A DNA stretch of 64,000 nt from Arabidopsis thaliana (lineage: Eukaryota; Streptophyta; Magnoliopsida; Brassicales; Brassicaceae), in the NCBI RefSeq assembly GCF_000001735.4, contig NC_003070.9, positions 30,241,971 through 30,305,970 on the forward strand, read 5' to 3'. Positions 1 through 14,214 of the stretch are shown here, in pieces. Below the pieces are notes generated by a model, which made no database searches, had not been told where the DNA came from, and saw only the letters and a program-made list of their open reading frames with translations. The position numbers and the translations under genes were made by a program. Position 1 is the stretch's first letter. Each line of letters begins with the position of its first letter.

Positions 1-857
1 GAAAGATCATCGCTACGCCTGAATACCGGATCTCTGTTCTCGAATCCGGGTCGGGTCTTTGGACGGAGCTTCCTCCGATTCCTGGTCAAACCAAAGGACT
101 TCCTCTGTTCTGCAGATTGGTTTCCGTTGGATCCGATCTTATTGTCTTGGGTGGGCTTGACCCGATTACGTGGCAGGCCCATGATTCGGTATTCGTCTTC
201 AGTTTTCTCACTTCCAAATGGCGCGTGGGGGCAACCATGCCAGGTGTACGGAGGTCCTTCTTCGGATGCGCTTCGGATTCGGATCGGACGGTGCTGGTTG
301 CGGGTGGACACAACGAAGAGAAATGTGCGCTTACGTCAGCTATGGTGTATGACGTGTCAGAAGACAAGTGGACGTTTTTGCCGGATATGGCGCGGGAACG
401 AGACGAGTGCAAAGCGGTATTCCATGCTGGCAGATTCCACGTCATCGGTGGATATGCCACTGAGGAACAGGGGCAGTTTAGTAAAACAGCCGAATCGTTC
501 GATGTGTCTACGTGGGAGTGGGGTCCACTTACGGAGGACTTCCTCGACGACACCGGCGATACCGTTAGCCCTCCGACCTGCGTCGCCGGTGGGGATTTGT
601 ACGCGTGCTGGGGTGGCGATGTGATGATGTTTCTAAATGACAAGTGGCAAAAGGTGGGCCAGATCCCTGCTGATGTGTACAATGTTACTTACGTAGCGGT
701 GAGGCCCGGGATGCTGATTGTGATCGGCAACGGGAAGGCGTTGGCTGGATACGGTGAAGCCACCGTAGGGTATATATGTGATTTAAGTAGCTCACGATGG
801 GTAAAATTGGAAACACACGGTGGTCATGTTCAAGCTGGCTGCTTCTTGGAGGTCTAA
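1..857 (+). CDS. KMD1: Kelch-repeat F-box protein, 3' part (KMD1-like)
   Basis: Partial gene; the 5' end lies outside the window. The open frame (codons begin at base 3) gives about 284 residues up to the TAA at 855-857. It shows kelch blades with double-glycine and W/F signatures: VLGGLDP, VAGGHN with a later Y-x-W pattern, and FHVIGGYA. The missing N-terminus would hold the F-box; the family is about 350 residues long, so roughly 70 are absent. KISS ME DEADLY proteins are the substrate receptors of SCF E3 ligases. They are known to target type-B response regulators (cytokinin signalling) and phenylalanine ammonia-lyase. The gene symbol comes from recognising the sequence and the neighbour order. 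No intron is visible in this part. Confidence 0.85.
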   Translation, partial: KIIATPEYRISVLESGSGLWTELPPIPGQTKGLPLFCRLVSVGSDLIVLGGLDPITWQAHDSVFVFSFLTSKWRVGATMPGVRRSFFGCASDSDRTVLVAGGHNEEKCALTSAMVYDVSEDKWTFLPDMARERDECKAVFHAGRFHVIGGYATEEQGQFSKTAESFDVSTWEWGPLTEDFLDDTGDTVSPPTCVAGGDLYACWGGDVMMFLNDKWQKVGQIPADVYNVTYVAVRPGMLIVIGNGKALAGYGEATVGYICDLSSSRWVKLETHGGHVQAGCFLEV

Positions 858-2184
858 TGGAAAACCTATTCATCTTTGGAGTTTGAACCTAAACCGCAAC
901 AAACCAATGGGTAGTCTCGTGTGTCAATCTACAAATCTTTTCATGAACAACAAAATAAAGAAATATTGTATTTATTCAGTGTCACTTTACCAAATATTTA
1001 TGTTCTCTATACAAAACTTCAAAAGGAAGATTTGAACTTTTAGGTTCTCTATACAAAACTGATCTAATTATATAATTGCAAGCAAACAAACTTTCGAAAC
1101 ATGTGTCGACACAAAACTTTTAAAGTTTATTAAAGGAGCCTTGATTTTGGTATCCAAGAACTTTAATGGGTTTCATAGACTAGTCCTATTAATTTTTTTA
1201 CTCGAGGCCCAAATAGACCAGATTTTGAATGATGAACTTTTGATCTTTAAATGGGCTTTTGGATGGGACTTGAGACAAATGGATGGCTAGGATTAGAGCA
1301 GAGGTTTGAAATATGGATTACACCTGAGGGGCAGAGTTCGAAGATAGACTGACAACAGACTTTAAAGAGAGATGCAGAGACACCCTCTGTTACAAGTAAC
1401 ATCTATTTAATATCGATACAAAAGAAAAGTGCATTATATTTTCAGCAGGAGAATTAAATCGTAGCCGTTGAATCTGCAGAGGAAATAGGCGCCGCTTCGT
1501 TCTGCGTCACAGCTTTGTCATTAAATCCAACGGCTGGCAGCTTTATGACACACACAAACAATTGAATTGGAGCAGTGTTAAACTGTACAGAGAATTTAGC
1601 TTCTTTAGTTTCTTTCTTAACCAAAAAGTCAACACATTTTTGTATCTATTATAAGTCGGCCTATTTAGCCTATCTTTTCATTCATCTCCATACACACATC
1701 ATCAACTTTATTGTAAGGAAAAATTTAAGATACGAAGACGATTACGCTAGCTTGATCGTTGTAGACTTGTCAAAAAGTACTACTTTCCAAAAGAAAATTG
1801 AGCATTGTGGTTATATTATCTTTTTTCAAGAAATTTAGAAACTAGATAGCTTGTGTTTTGGATCCCACGTATTAATGGTTAGATAAAAGATCTAAAAAGA
1901 CATTGATTTATATGCTCGTGAAATGATGTCTTCCTTGACTAATGTAAGTAATTGCCGCGTATAGAATAAGATTTTTTTGTATTCCAAAAGGAAGTGGAGT
2001 ACACGCGCCGAAATAGTTGACCCTTGAAGAAAAAGTTTAATGAAGGATGAAAAAAGTCTAGGTTAAATGGAAAACGGATATTAACTAGCCCTAACAAAAA
2101 TAGTAAAAAGCAACAGCAAATATCACGTGTCCCCAACTTACGATTAAATAGCCTAAAACTCAAATTATACGTTCTAAATTAAGA
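858..2184. other. 3' UTR of the Kelch gene, then intergenic spacer
   Basis: The first 150-200 bases after the stop are AT-rich with AATAAA-like motifs (ACAAAATAAAG near 950) and probably form the 3' UTR of the Kelch gene. The rest, up to the end of the VQ gene, is AT-rich. The open frames here (for example 1575-1838) have biased, low-complexity composition and no recognisable domain. I see no gene. Confidence 0.5.
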
Positions 2185-2718
2185 CTAAGAGTCTCGATGA
2201 TTATCTTCATGAATCCGGTGATTAGTGCCGTTAGGAGAACGAAGAGGAAACAGGGGCAAAAGCTCCGGTGCCGGCTCGGAGCCGCTTCTCGGACTCGGAA
2301 GGAAGTAGAACCCTTTTTCCGCTATGGCTTTTTGCTCTTCCTTGTCCGGTTGCGCGTGGTGTTCCTCACGCGCTGAATGTGGACTCACGCGCGCCCAGAA
2401 TGGGTCTAGGTGAGAGACGGGAGAGACGAGGAATCCTCGGTGGAAATGGCTGAAAGCGTCGTTAGGGTTTGTGATGTTGTTGACCTTAAGCTCCATTTTC
2501 TTTGATGATTGACGCCGTTCGTGGAGTTTGAACGCTGGCTTTTTGGGAGTTAATGGAAGCTTCTGGTGTGCGGCTGAGACGGCGGAGAAGGATGAGGAGG
2601 AGATATCGGGTGGTGCTCCAGTGAGCTTTTGGACGATGTTACGGAAATTAGAGGGGTCTGCTTGAACGAACATGGTGTTTGGCTCGGTGGCATAGCTCGG
2701 CGGCTGCTGGTGACTCAT
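2185..2718 (-). CDS. VQ11: VQ-motif protein
   Basis: Intronless frame of 177 residues. The VQ motif FRNIVQKLTG (FxxxVQxLTG) is at residues 25-34. VQ proteins are small nuclear cofactors that bind WRKY transcription factors (groups I and IIc) and sometimes MAP kinases, tuning defence and growth. The remainder is low-complexity and Ser/Pro-rich, with short conserved-looking blocks (SPVSHLDPFWARVSPHS; FYFLPSPRSGSEP) typical of larger VQ members. The start is the first ATG of the frame. An AT-rich TATA-like stretch lies about 90 bp upstream (around 2810 on the + strand), and a T-rich pyrimidine tract lies between. The number VQ11 is from memory of the Arabidopsis list and less certain than the family. 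Confidence 0.88.
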   Translation of the reverse strand: MSHQQPPSYATEPNTMFVQADPSNFRNIVQKLTGAPPDISSSSFSAVSAAHQKLPLTPKKPAFKLHERRQSSKKMELKVNNITNPNDAFSHFHRGFLVSPVSHLDPFWARVSPHSAREEHHAQPDKEEQKAIAEKGFYFLPSPRSGSEPAPELLPLFPLRSPNGTNHRIHEDNHRDS

Positions 2719-4386
2719 GGTGGTTGAGATGACTAAAGAGAAGAAGAGAAGAGAGAAGAGAAGCTTGTTTTTGTTTTTGTCTAAAAGACATTCGTCTGCC
2801 TACTGCACATATATTTAAAGAAGACCCTATTGTGTGTTTGTGTGTTTTTATTGACATTTTTTGCCAACATATTAAATTTAGTAATTAACCAAAGTGGCTA
2901 TTATTGTTTGACTTTGCACGTCTAGAATCTTTAGTTGATAAGTTGACTAAAAAATAAATTATATGTTTAGTTGCTAATAATTCACTAATATTTGTGATTT
3001 GAATACGGATTAAAACTGTTTCTAGATGATTATAATGTCAAAGTCAACGCCCAAGCTAACCATACATTATTAGAAGTGTTGCCAATTCAATACCTGGGAA
3101 CATCATATATAGATAATTCGTGATAATGAAACATTTAGTCGGTTCATTGTTGACTCCGCAAGCAACTTAATTGATATTTTCAAAGCATTCCACTAGTCTA
3201 TAATATCCCACTATATATTTTTCTGTACACAAACGTTATATACTTTAGACGTGGTTGACGAATTGATATGTGATACAAAAGAAAACCTAATGTTATAACC
3301 TTTGTAGGCAACTGCGTAATGATTGATCCCTGGCCGTGATCATATGATAGTATGTAATAAGCGTAATTACCACACGTCCATGATTTTATGAATTTTCGAA
3401 TTTTGAATTTCCCAAAGAAATAAATGCTGTGACGAGAAGGGCATCAGAACTTTCCCCTACAAAATTTATGGAGGTTCAAATTTTGAAAAGTAAAAAATTA
3501 AATGACTTCAAATCCGTACATTGTTGAGTAATTATAATAATATAAGCGATAAAGTTTTTGGTGTTGTTTGTTAGAGATTGTGATTACTTTTAAAAAAGTA
3601 CTTCTTCTTACGTTACATTTTATATTGTTAATATGAGAGAATACATCATGCATCCGATTTAATTAGTGGAGGACAAAGATAAATAGAAATGTTCAACATA
3701 TAAAACAATCTGAAAAAGAAAAGAGAACAAAATTAATAGGCTTTTAGTTTTAGGTTGCGTGAAGGAAGTAGGCAAAAAGCGAAGATTTTTTCCCTCCTTT
3801 TTCTTCACACTTCACGTTTTTTCTTTGTTCCTTAGCTTTGCTTCCATTTGACTCTATGAACTTTTTTTCTTGTGTTTCCATTGAAACCTTCTTTATTAGT
3901 ATTCCTTTTAGGCTTGAGTAAAATACAGAACAACTCTTTCTTCATTTCCATTTGTCCACTTTTCTTCTTAGATTCTCGCTGTTTCAGTGGGAACTGATAG
4001 AAAAAATTGCTATGAAATTTCTGATGAAAAAAGTATCCAACTAACACCCTTACTAGGAAGTTATCTAATTTTAAATTCTGAAAACTTAAAAATCATAAGA
4101 AAAAAAGTCACTTTGAATCAAATGTTGAGCCTGGTCAACCAAACTAAGACAATGTTGATTGATCCTGTTGACTCGAAGAAAAGGAAAATCAACAACGTAA
4201 GAGTCAAATTTTATGGTCAAGGGAAGTTTCATTAAGAGCCCATCTGCTTTAAACGAATTAAGGCCCAGAGAGGCCCAGTTTTGGAGGTGAAGAAAAACGA
4301 GGGAACATGATTCTTTTTTAATTTTGAAGCACAAATCGGACGGAATTGGAGATTCTTTTGAATAAGAGTTTCGTTCGAGCTTAGAG
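2719..4386. other. Intergenic spacer, no gene seen
   Basis: About 1.7 kb of AT-rich DNA containing the VQ gene promoter at its left end. No open frame has recognisable protein content; frames at 3832-4334 overlap on both strands and look random. Two GGCCCA (site II) motifs sit at 4262-4267 and 4272-4277 and may belong to the short transcript proposed at 4387. Confidence 0.45.
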
Positions 4387-4515
4387 ATGGAGAAGAGCGC
4401 TTGGTCTCAGTGTAGAGAAATCGAGAATTCAAAGTGTGGTTTCATGAAGAAAAACCCTAATTCTGTCCGAGATAGAGAGGTGGTTTCAGCCTTGTTGATG
4501 CTTGCATCCGCTTAG
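4387..4515 (+). CDS. Candidate small ORF (42 residues), unrecognised
   Basis: ATG at 4387 opens a 43-codon frame ending in TAG at 4513-4515. The product starts MEKSAWSQCREIEN and ends VVSALLMLASA. I do not recognise it. What makes it worth listing is the context: two GGCCCA site II boxes lie 110-125 bp upstream, the spacing expected for a plant promoter, and this is the first ATG after a purine-rich stretch resembling a 5' UTR. It sits between the promoter side of the VQ gene and the 3' end of glycerol kinase. It may be a short coding RNA, a non-coding RNA with a chance frame, or a gene remnant. Confidence 0.2.
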   Translation: MEKSAWSQCREIENSKCGFMKKNPNSVRDREVVSALLMLASA

Positions 4516-4989
4516 TGAGAAGTGCTTTGTCCTAAAGAAGCTGAAAGCAAATGAAATTTGTAAAAGCTATCATCACAGTTCCACCGAGAAAAGACTGACT
4601 TTGTTTATTCTGTTAAATGATTTTCGATTGTTTGTGCCTATTTCGATTGTTTATTAATGTGATAGACAATGTTTTATCGAACTTGTGGTTCCATCATACT
4701 ATGAGTGTAAGTTCATGCTTCAGTTAGATAAATGAGATAACACAGGTACTTGCTGGTTTCCCGCAAAGTTAAGTGTTTGAAGTAGTCACGAGAGATTCGA
4801 ATACAAGATGTCTCTCATGTCTTATTATGATGCAATCTTACTTCCAACAGAATTAAGCATTGATGTATAAATCATTCAAAGACGGTTTAATCAAACATAT
4901 ATTAGACCTTAAAACATTATGTGACTTGGAAGACAGAGCCCAACTGTGGTAAATAAAGAGGACATCTCTGAGATCAACTTCTTCAAGTT
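4516..4989. other. Spacer downstream of glycerol kinase
   Basis: This region lies just beyond the stop codon of the minus-strand glycerol kinase gene. Its right part (about 4860-4989) is probably that gene's 3' UTR. Nothing else is recognisable. Confidence 0.4.
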
Positions 4990-9008
<4,019 letters not shown>

Positions 9009-11136
9009 CTAGATTTTAACCCGCGGTATACCGCGGGATGATTTATTTTTTAAAAGTAATATATATTAAAACTTGTAAATTTTATTTTTATAAAATATTT
9101 ATATTTTTACAGTTTATAATTATTATTAAGTATTTATATATATTAATTGTTATTAAAAAATAATAAATTAATAATTTAACCCGTATTGAAACAGTGGATT
9201 AATTATATTTTACTTTTTATTAATGTTGATTCAAAAACACGTCCCTCCAAATCCGTCTTGCCAAAAAGCCATTTATTTTATTAATATTAATTTTATTTAT
9301 GATATGACTCTAAATTATAATCTAAATATTTTAGCTAATAACATAGGAGTGCACCATATTTATTTAATAGGGGAATGTACTACATGACCCGAATGCACTT
9401 TTACCCAAATCCACCAAAAAAGTCTTGCAAAACTACTATAGACCCGAATGTACCACATTTTTTTGTGCTAATTTTTATGTGATTAAGATTTAATTGATTT
9501 CGTATATAAAATATTAAATTGTTTTACGAACTTATTTGTTTATAATTTGGTAACAGATAGATATTTTAATATTCAATATATTTTGCTTCAGTTTAGGAAA
9601 TCTTTGATGACCCGTCTTTAAATCCAATAAACCCTATAATTAAGAGATGAATATTGTCGTTAAATGATTTTGGTAATCTTAATGATGTCATTAAAAGATT
9701 TTGTTTTTGATTAAATTTTTCTAATGGCATTGTCATGTAATTAATTACAAAAATTAAGGTTACATTTAAAATGTACTTCCCAAATAATATAGTAGGACGA
9801 TATGCACTTTTATCCAAATCCACCAAAAAAGATCTTGCAAATATACTATAAAGATAAGAAACGATAGTCGGTTTTGATAGGTATAAGATTAGCAAATATA
9901 TTAGTTCGCTTAAATTAGTTAAAGAATACAAATTGAAAAGGAATATTACACTTTATTCGAATATAGTATCAAAACTTATATAGAGATTTGATAATTTTTT
10001 AATTGTTGAATACTTTTTTTTGTGCTAATTTTATGTGATTAAGATTTAGTTGATTTTGTATATAAAATATTAAATTGTTTTACGAACTTATTTGTTTATA
10101 ATTTGGTAACAGATAGATATTTGAATATTCAGTATATTTTGCTTCAGTTTAGGAAATCTTTGATGACTTGTCTTTAGATCCAATAAGCCTTGTAATCTAG
10201 ATATTAACCTGCAGTATACCGCAGGTAGGCTTATATTTTAGTTCAACTAAAAACTTTTATTGTAAAGATGATTTAAAAATATATGATATTATTTTATTTG
10301 ATTTTAAATGTATAGTAAACTGTGAGTTGTATATGTTTTGTTGATATTATCTATATTATTTAGTGTTTAAGATTATACACTTGTAGTTTGATTGTTAATT
10401 TAAGAGTTTCACCTGTAGTATACCATCTTGTATTAATATCGATCTAAACCCGTCAATTCTAGGATTTTCCAGCTTGTATTAAAAATTGAATCACATCTAA
10501 TATGTTATTAATTATTGTAGTATATAAGATTATAAATTTTCAATATAATATGTATGAAATTGAATATAAATATTTCAAATTATGACCTGTTACTCAGTAG
10601 AAAGTTTTCTTAAATCTATTTTTCACCCGTTATAATATTTTTTCATGTATTGAACAGTTTATATTCGTTTTTAAAAATTCAAATTATGGCATATGCGAAA
10701 AAACTCTAATTATTTTTCTATAATGATGATATTATTTTTCGGCAAAAATAGAATCATATAAACATGAGAAATGAACTATAATAATTAATAAAAAATTAAT
10801 ATGATAATTTAGATATCAAATCTAATTTGTTGATTTTAATTGGTTACTTTTTTGGGAATTAATAATGTATTTCGTTTTTCTAATTAAAGTAAATTAATTA
10901 AAATTTAGATATCAAATCTTATATGTTGATTTTGATTGGTTATTATTTTTGGAAATTAATAATGTATTTTGTTTTTTAATTAAATTTAATAAATTAAATT
11001 AGTATTTGACTTTTTAATCCTTAAAGAGATAAATTAATTTACTCTTTAAAATTTTATTTCTAATGGCATACCTATGTAATTACTTACAAAAATTAAGGTT
11101 ACATTTAAAATGTACTTCCCAAATAATATAGTAGGA
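9009..11136 (-). mobile_element. Non-autonomous Helitron-like element (copy 1)
   Basis: Read on the minus strand, the element begins TCCTACTATATTATTTGGGA at 11136 and ends with CTAG at 9012-9009. A perfect 18-bp palindrome (CCCGCGGTATACCGCGGG, 9020-9037) lies 7 bp before the CTAG. That is the Helitron layout: 5' TC, a 3' hairpin, a CTRR end and no inverted repeats. The flanking bases are A and T, as expected for insertion between A and T. There is no Rep/helicase frame, so it is non-autonomous. A second 5'-end-like block (about 9711-9797) lies inside, and 9462-9640 is repeated at 10020-10195, so the copy is composite. A weaker hairpin with CTAG occurs at 10197-10225. The family name is not assigned. 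Confidence 0.7.
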
Positions 11137-11172
11137 TTATTCGTTCAAAAATTGCTTGGAAATAATAAATTA

Positions 11173-13545
11173 CTAGATTTTAACCCGCGGTATAGCGCGG
11201 GACGATTTATTTTTTAAAAGTAATATATATTAAAATTTGCAAATTTTATTTTTATAAAATATTTATATTTTACTGTTTATAATTGTTATTAAGTAACGCT
11301 ATACCACGAATCCATGAGACAATTGTTAAAAAACTGAAGTTGTAACCCCTATTAAAACAGCATATTAATAATATTTTAAAATTTTAAAAATATTTGCCCT
11401 GTTCTTTTTGTTATCGCTGCGTCAGCGGTTGGCGACCGGAAATTATAGCTTATTTGCATGTAATCTGTATGGAAACTAACATAATCGTTCTTGTGAAAAG
11501 AGCCGCAGTGTCTATAAAAATGGTCGCCGTTTTTTTTAGCGATGCCGACGACACCGGTATCCCCTGTAAAAGTGGCCGCAGCGACACCCTTATTCTTTTT
11601 TTTCTGTTTCTTTTGCTGTTGTTGACGTTTAAATTTCAATCGCAGATCCCTGACGCAGCGTTAACGTGCCGAACATGGCCATTGATTCAAATACATCCAC
11701 CATATAACCCATTCCAAAATAAAACCTGTTCAATAATCTCTTTACCCGTCCCGTGATTTTTTTTTAAAGTAGTAATTTTTAAAATTTAAGAATTATTTTT
11801 TATATATAAAAGTTTTGCAAATTGTATCATTCTCTAATACATTTATATTTTATAGTTTAATTTTATATATAGTAACATTATACATACCACATAACATTTT
11901 CGGTTTTATATAATTTTTTCTAAATTAGGATGATTTGATATGTTTAATATTAGTGGTCTTAAAAAATAATAAATTAAAGATTTAACCCGTATTGAAACGG
12001 TGGATTAATTATATTTTACTTTTTTTATTAATGTTGATTCAAAAACCCGTCACTCCAAATCCGTCTTGCCAAAAAGCCATTTATTTTATTAACATTAATT
12101 TTATTAATGATATGACTCTGAATTATAATCTAAACATTTTAGCTAATAACATAGGAGTACACCATATTTATTTAATAGGGGAATGTACCATATGACCCGA
12201 ATGCACTTTTACCCAAATCCACCAAAAAAGTCTTGCAAAAATACTATAGAGATAAGAAACGATAGTCGGTTTTGATAGGTATAAGATTAGCAAATATATT
12301 AGTTAGCTTAAATTAGTTAAAAAATACAAATTGAAAAGGTATATTACACTTTATTCGAATATAGTATCAAAACTTATATAATACAGAGATTTGATAAATT
12401 TTTAATCGTTGAATACTTTTTTGTGCTAATTTTATGTGATTAAAATTTAATTGATTTTGTATATAAAATATTAAATTGTTTTACGAACTTATTTGTTTAT
12501 AATTTGGTAACAGATAGATATTTGAGTATTCAGTATATTTTGCTTCAGTTTAGGAAATCTTTGATGACCCGTCTTTAGATCCAATAAGCCCTATAATCTA
12601 GATATTAACTTGCAGTATATCGATGGTAGGTTTATATTTTAGTTAAACTAAAAACTTTTATTGTAAAGATGATTTAAAAATATATGATATTATTTTATTT
12701 GATTTTAAATGTATAGTAAATTGTGAGTTGTATATGTTTTATTGATATTATCTATATTGTTTAATGTTTAAGATTATATATTTGTAGTTTGATTGTTAAT
12801 TTAAGAGTTTCACCTGTAGTATACCATCTTGTATTAATATCGATCTAAACTTGTCAATTCTAAGATTTTCCAGCTTGTATTAAAAATTGAATCACATCAT
12901 ACACATAAAAAAATCTAATATGTTATTAATTATTATAGTATATAAGATTTTAAATTTTCAATATAATATGTATGAAATTGAATATAAATCTTTTAAATTA
13001 TGACCCGTTACTCAGTAGAAAGTTTTCTTAAATCTATTTTTTACTCGTTATAATATTTTTTCATGTATTGAACAGTTTATATTCGTTTTTAAAATTCAAA
13101 TTATGGCATATGCAAAAAAACTTTAATTATTTTTTTATAATGATGATATTATTTTTCGCAAAAATCGAATTATATAAAGATGAGAAGTGAACTATAATAA
13201 TTAATAAAAAATTAATATGATAATTTAGATATCAAATCTAATTTGTTGATTTTAATAGGTTACTTTTTTGGAAATTAATAATGTATTTCGTTTTTCTAAT
13301 TAAATTAAATTAATTAAAATTTAGATATCAAATCTTATATGTTGATTTTCATTGGTTATTATTTTTGAAAATTAATAATGTATTTTGTTTTTTAATTTAA
13401 TTTAATTAATTAAATTAGTATTTGACTTTTTAATCTTTAAAGAGATAAATTAATTTACTTTTTAAAATTTTATTTCTAATAGCATATCTATGTAATTACT
13501 TATAAAAATTAAGGTTATATTTAAAATGTACTTCCTAAATGATTT
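11173..13545 (-). mobile_element. Non-autonomous Helitron-like element (copy 2)
   Basis: This is a direct repeat of copy 1 with the same orientation. Its 3' end has CTAG at 11176-11173 followed by T on the minus strand, and a near-perfect palindrome (CCCGCGGTATAGCGCGGG, 11184-11201). Blocks 11966-12240 and 12203-13535 match 9160-9441 and 9795-11133 of copy 1 closely. The 5' end near 13545 is decayed and its exact boundary is unclear. Compared with copy 1 it carries about 670 extra bases at 11290-11960, which include an inverted-repeat element. Only 36 bp separate the two copies, which suggests tandem duplication or insertion side by side. Confidence 0.65.
11396..11680. mobile_element. MITE-like element with degraded terminal inverted repeats
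   Basis: About 33 bases at the left (11396-11428) align with the reverse complement of the right end (11648-11680). They share GTT-GC blocks around the core CGCTGCGTCAG, with most positions matching. The segment is far more GC-rich than the surrounding Helitron and lies within the extra sequence of copy 2, so it inserted into a Helitron. No clean target-site duplication is visible and no transposase is present. A hAT- or Mutator-derived MITE is possible; the superfamily is not decided. The open frames crossing it are chance. Confidence 0.5.
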
Positions 13546-14214
13546 GATTAGTCGGCTGCATGTGTCTATACAAGTCCATGGACTCTTAACGGGCCTATTA
13601 CTAGTTTGTCAATCTAGTTGTTTATTGGGCCTATTAATGAGTTACCAAGTAACATTAGTTTCCATCTATTGTTAATTTTATCATTTAGCTTTGTTTACGA
13701 TAATTTTGTTTATGAAAAGTCGTTTTTTTATTTTTAAATTACTCATTTTTATTTTTCTATTATCGTATAGATATGAACAGAAATATTAATACGCATTTTT
13801 TAAAATATTTTTTTCTAGTATATATTCATAAAATTGAAATTCTGTTAGGCGTTAATTATTGAATGAGAAATTTAAAATGAAGAACAACAGTTAGCAAAAG
13901 TAATCATTATTTTCTACGTGTGGTCTTTTCAGATTGCCGTAAATTAACCATTTTATCATTATTGTAATTATCATTAAATATAATAAATCCACCATTAATA
14001 AAGGCCAAGCGAAAAAAAAGGGTCAGTTATTAAAATTAACCAAGGGGCGTGACTCTTTGATTTTGAATATATATACCATAAAAATTGTCAAAGAGAAGTC
14101 AGATAGCGAGCGAGAAAACCTTCGTGCTCTTTCTTCGCCGCCAAGTTATATCGACGGTGTTTTCGTATCGACGTCTTCTCCTCTCTCTCTCTCTCGCCGT
14201 CATCACCTCTTTGA
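13546..14214. other. Promoter and 5' leader of the F-box/FBD gene
   Basis: AT-rich spacer carrying two GGGCCTATTA motifs (near 13590 and 13628; GGGCC is site II-like). It ends in a pyrimidine-rich leader with a CT microsatellite (about 14180-14196). The transcription start is probably near 14090-14110. No ATG occurs between there and 14215. Confidence 0.45.

Noticed and set aside
11376-11756. Overlapping 87- and 120-residue frames on both strands
   Set aside because: They lie within the GC-rich inverted-repeat element; no domain, and both strands are open only because of local composition.
9009-13545. Retrovirus-like or LTR element as the source of the direct repeats
   Set aside because: The copies lack LTR-type termini and any gag/pol frame; the hairpin plus CTAG ends and the A/T flanks fit Helitrons.
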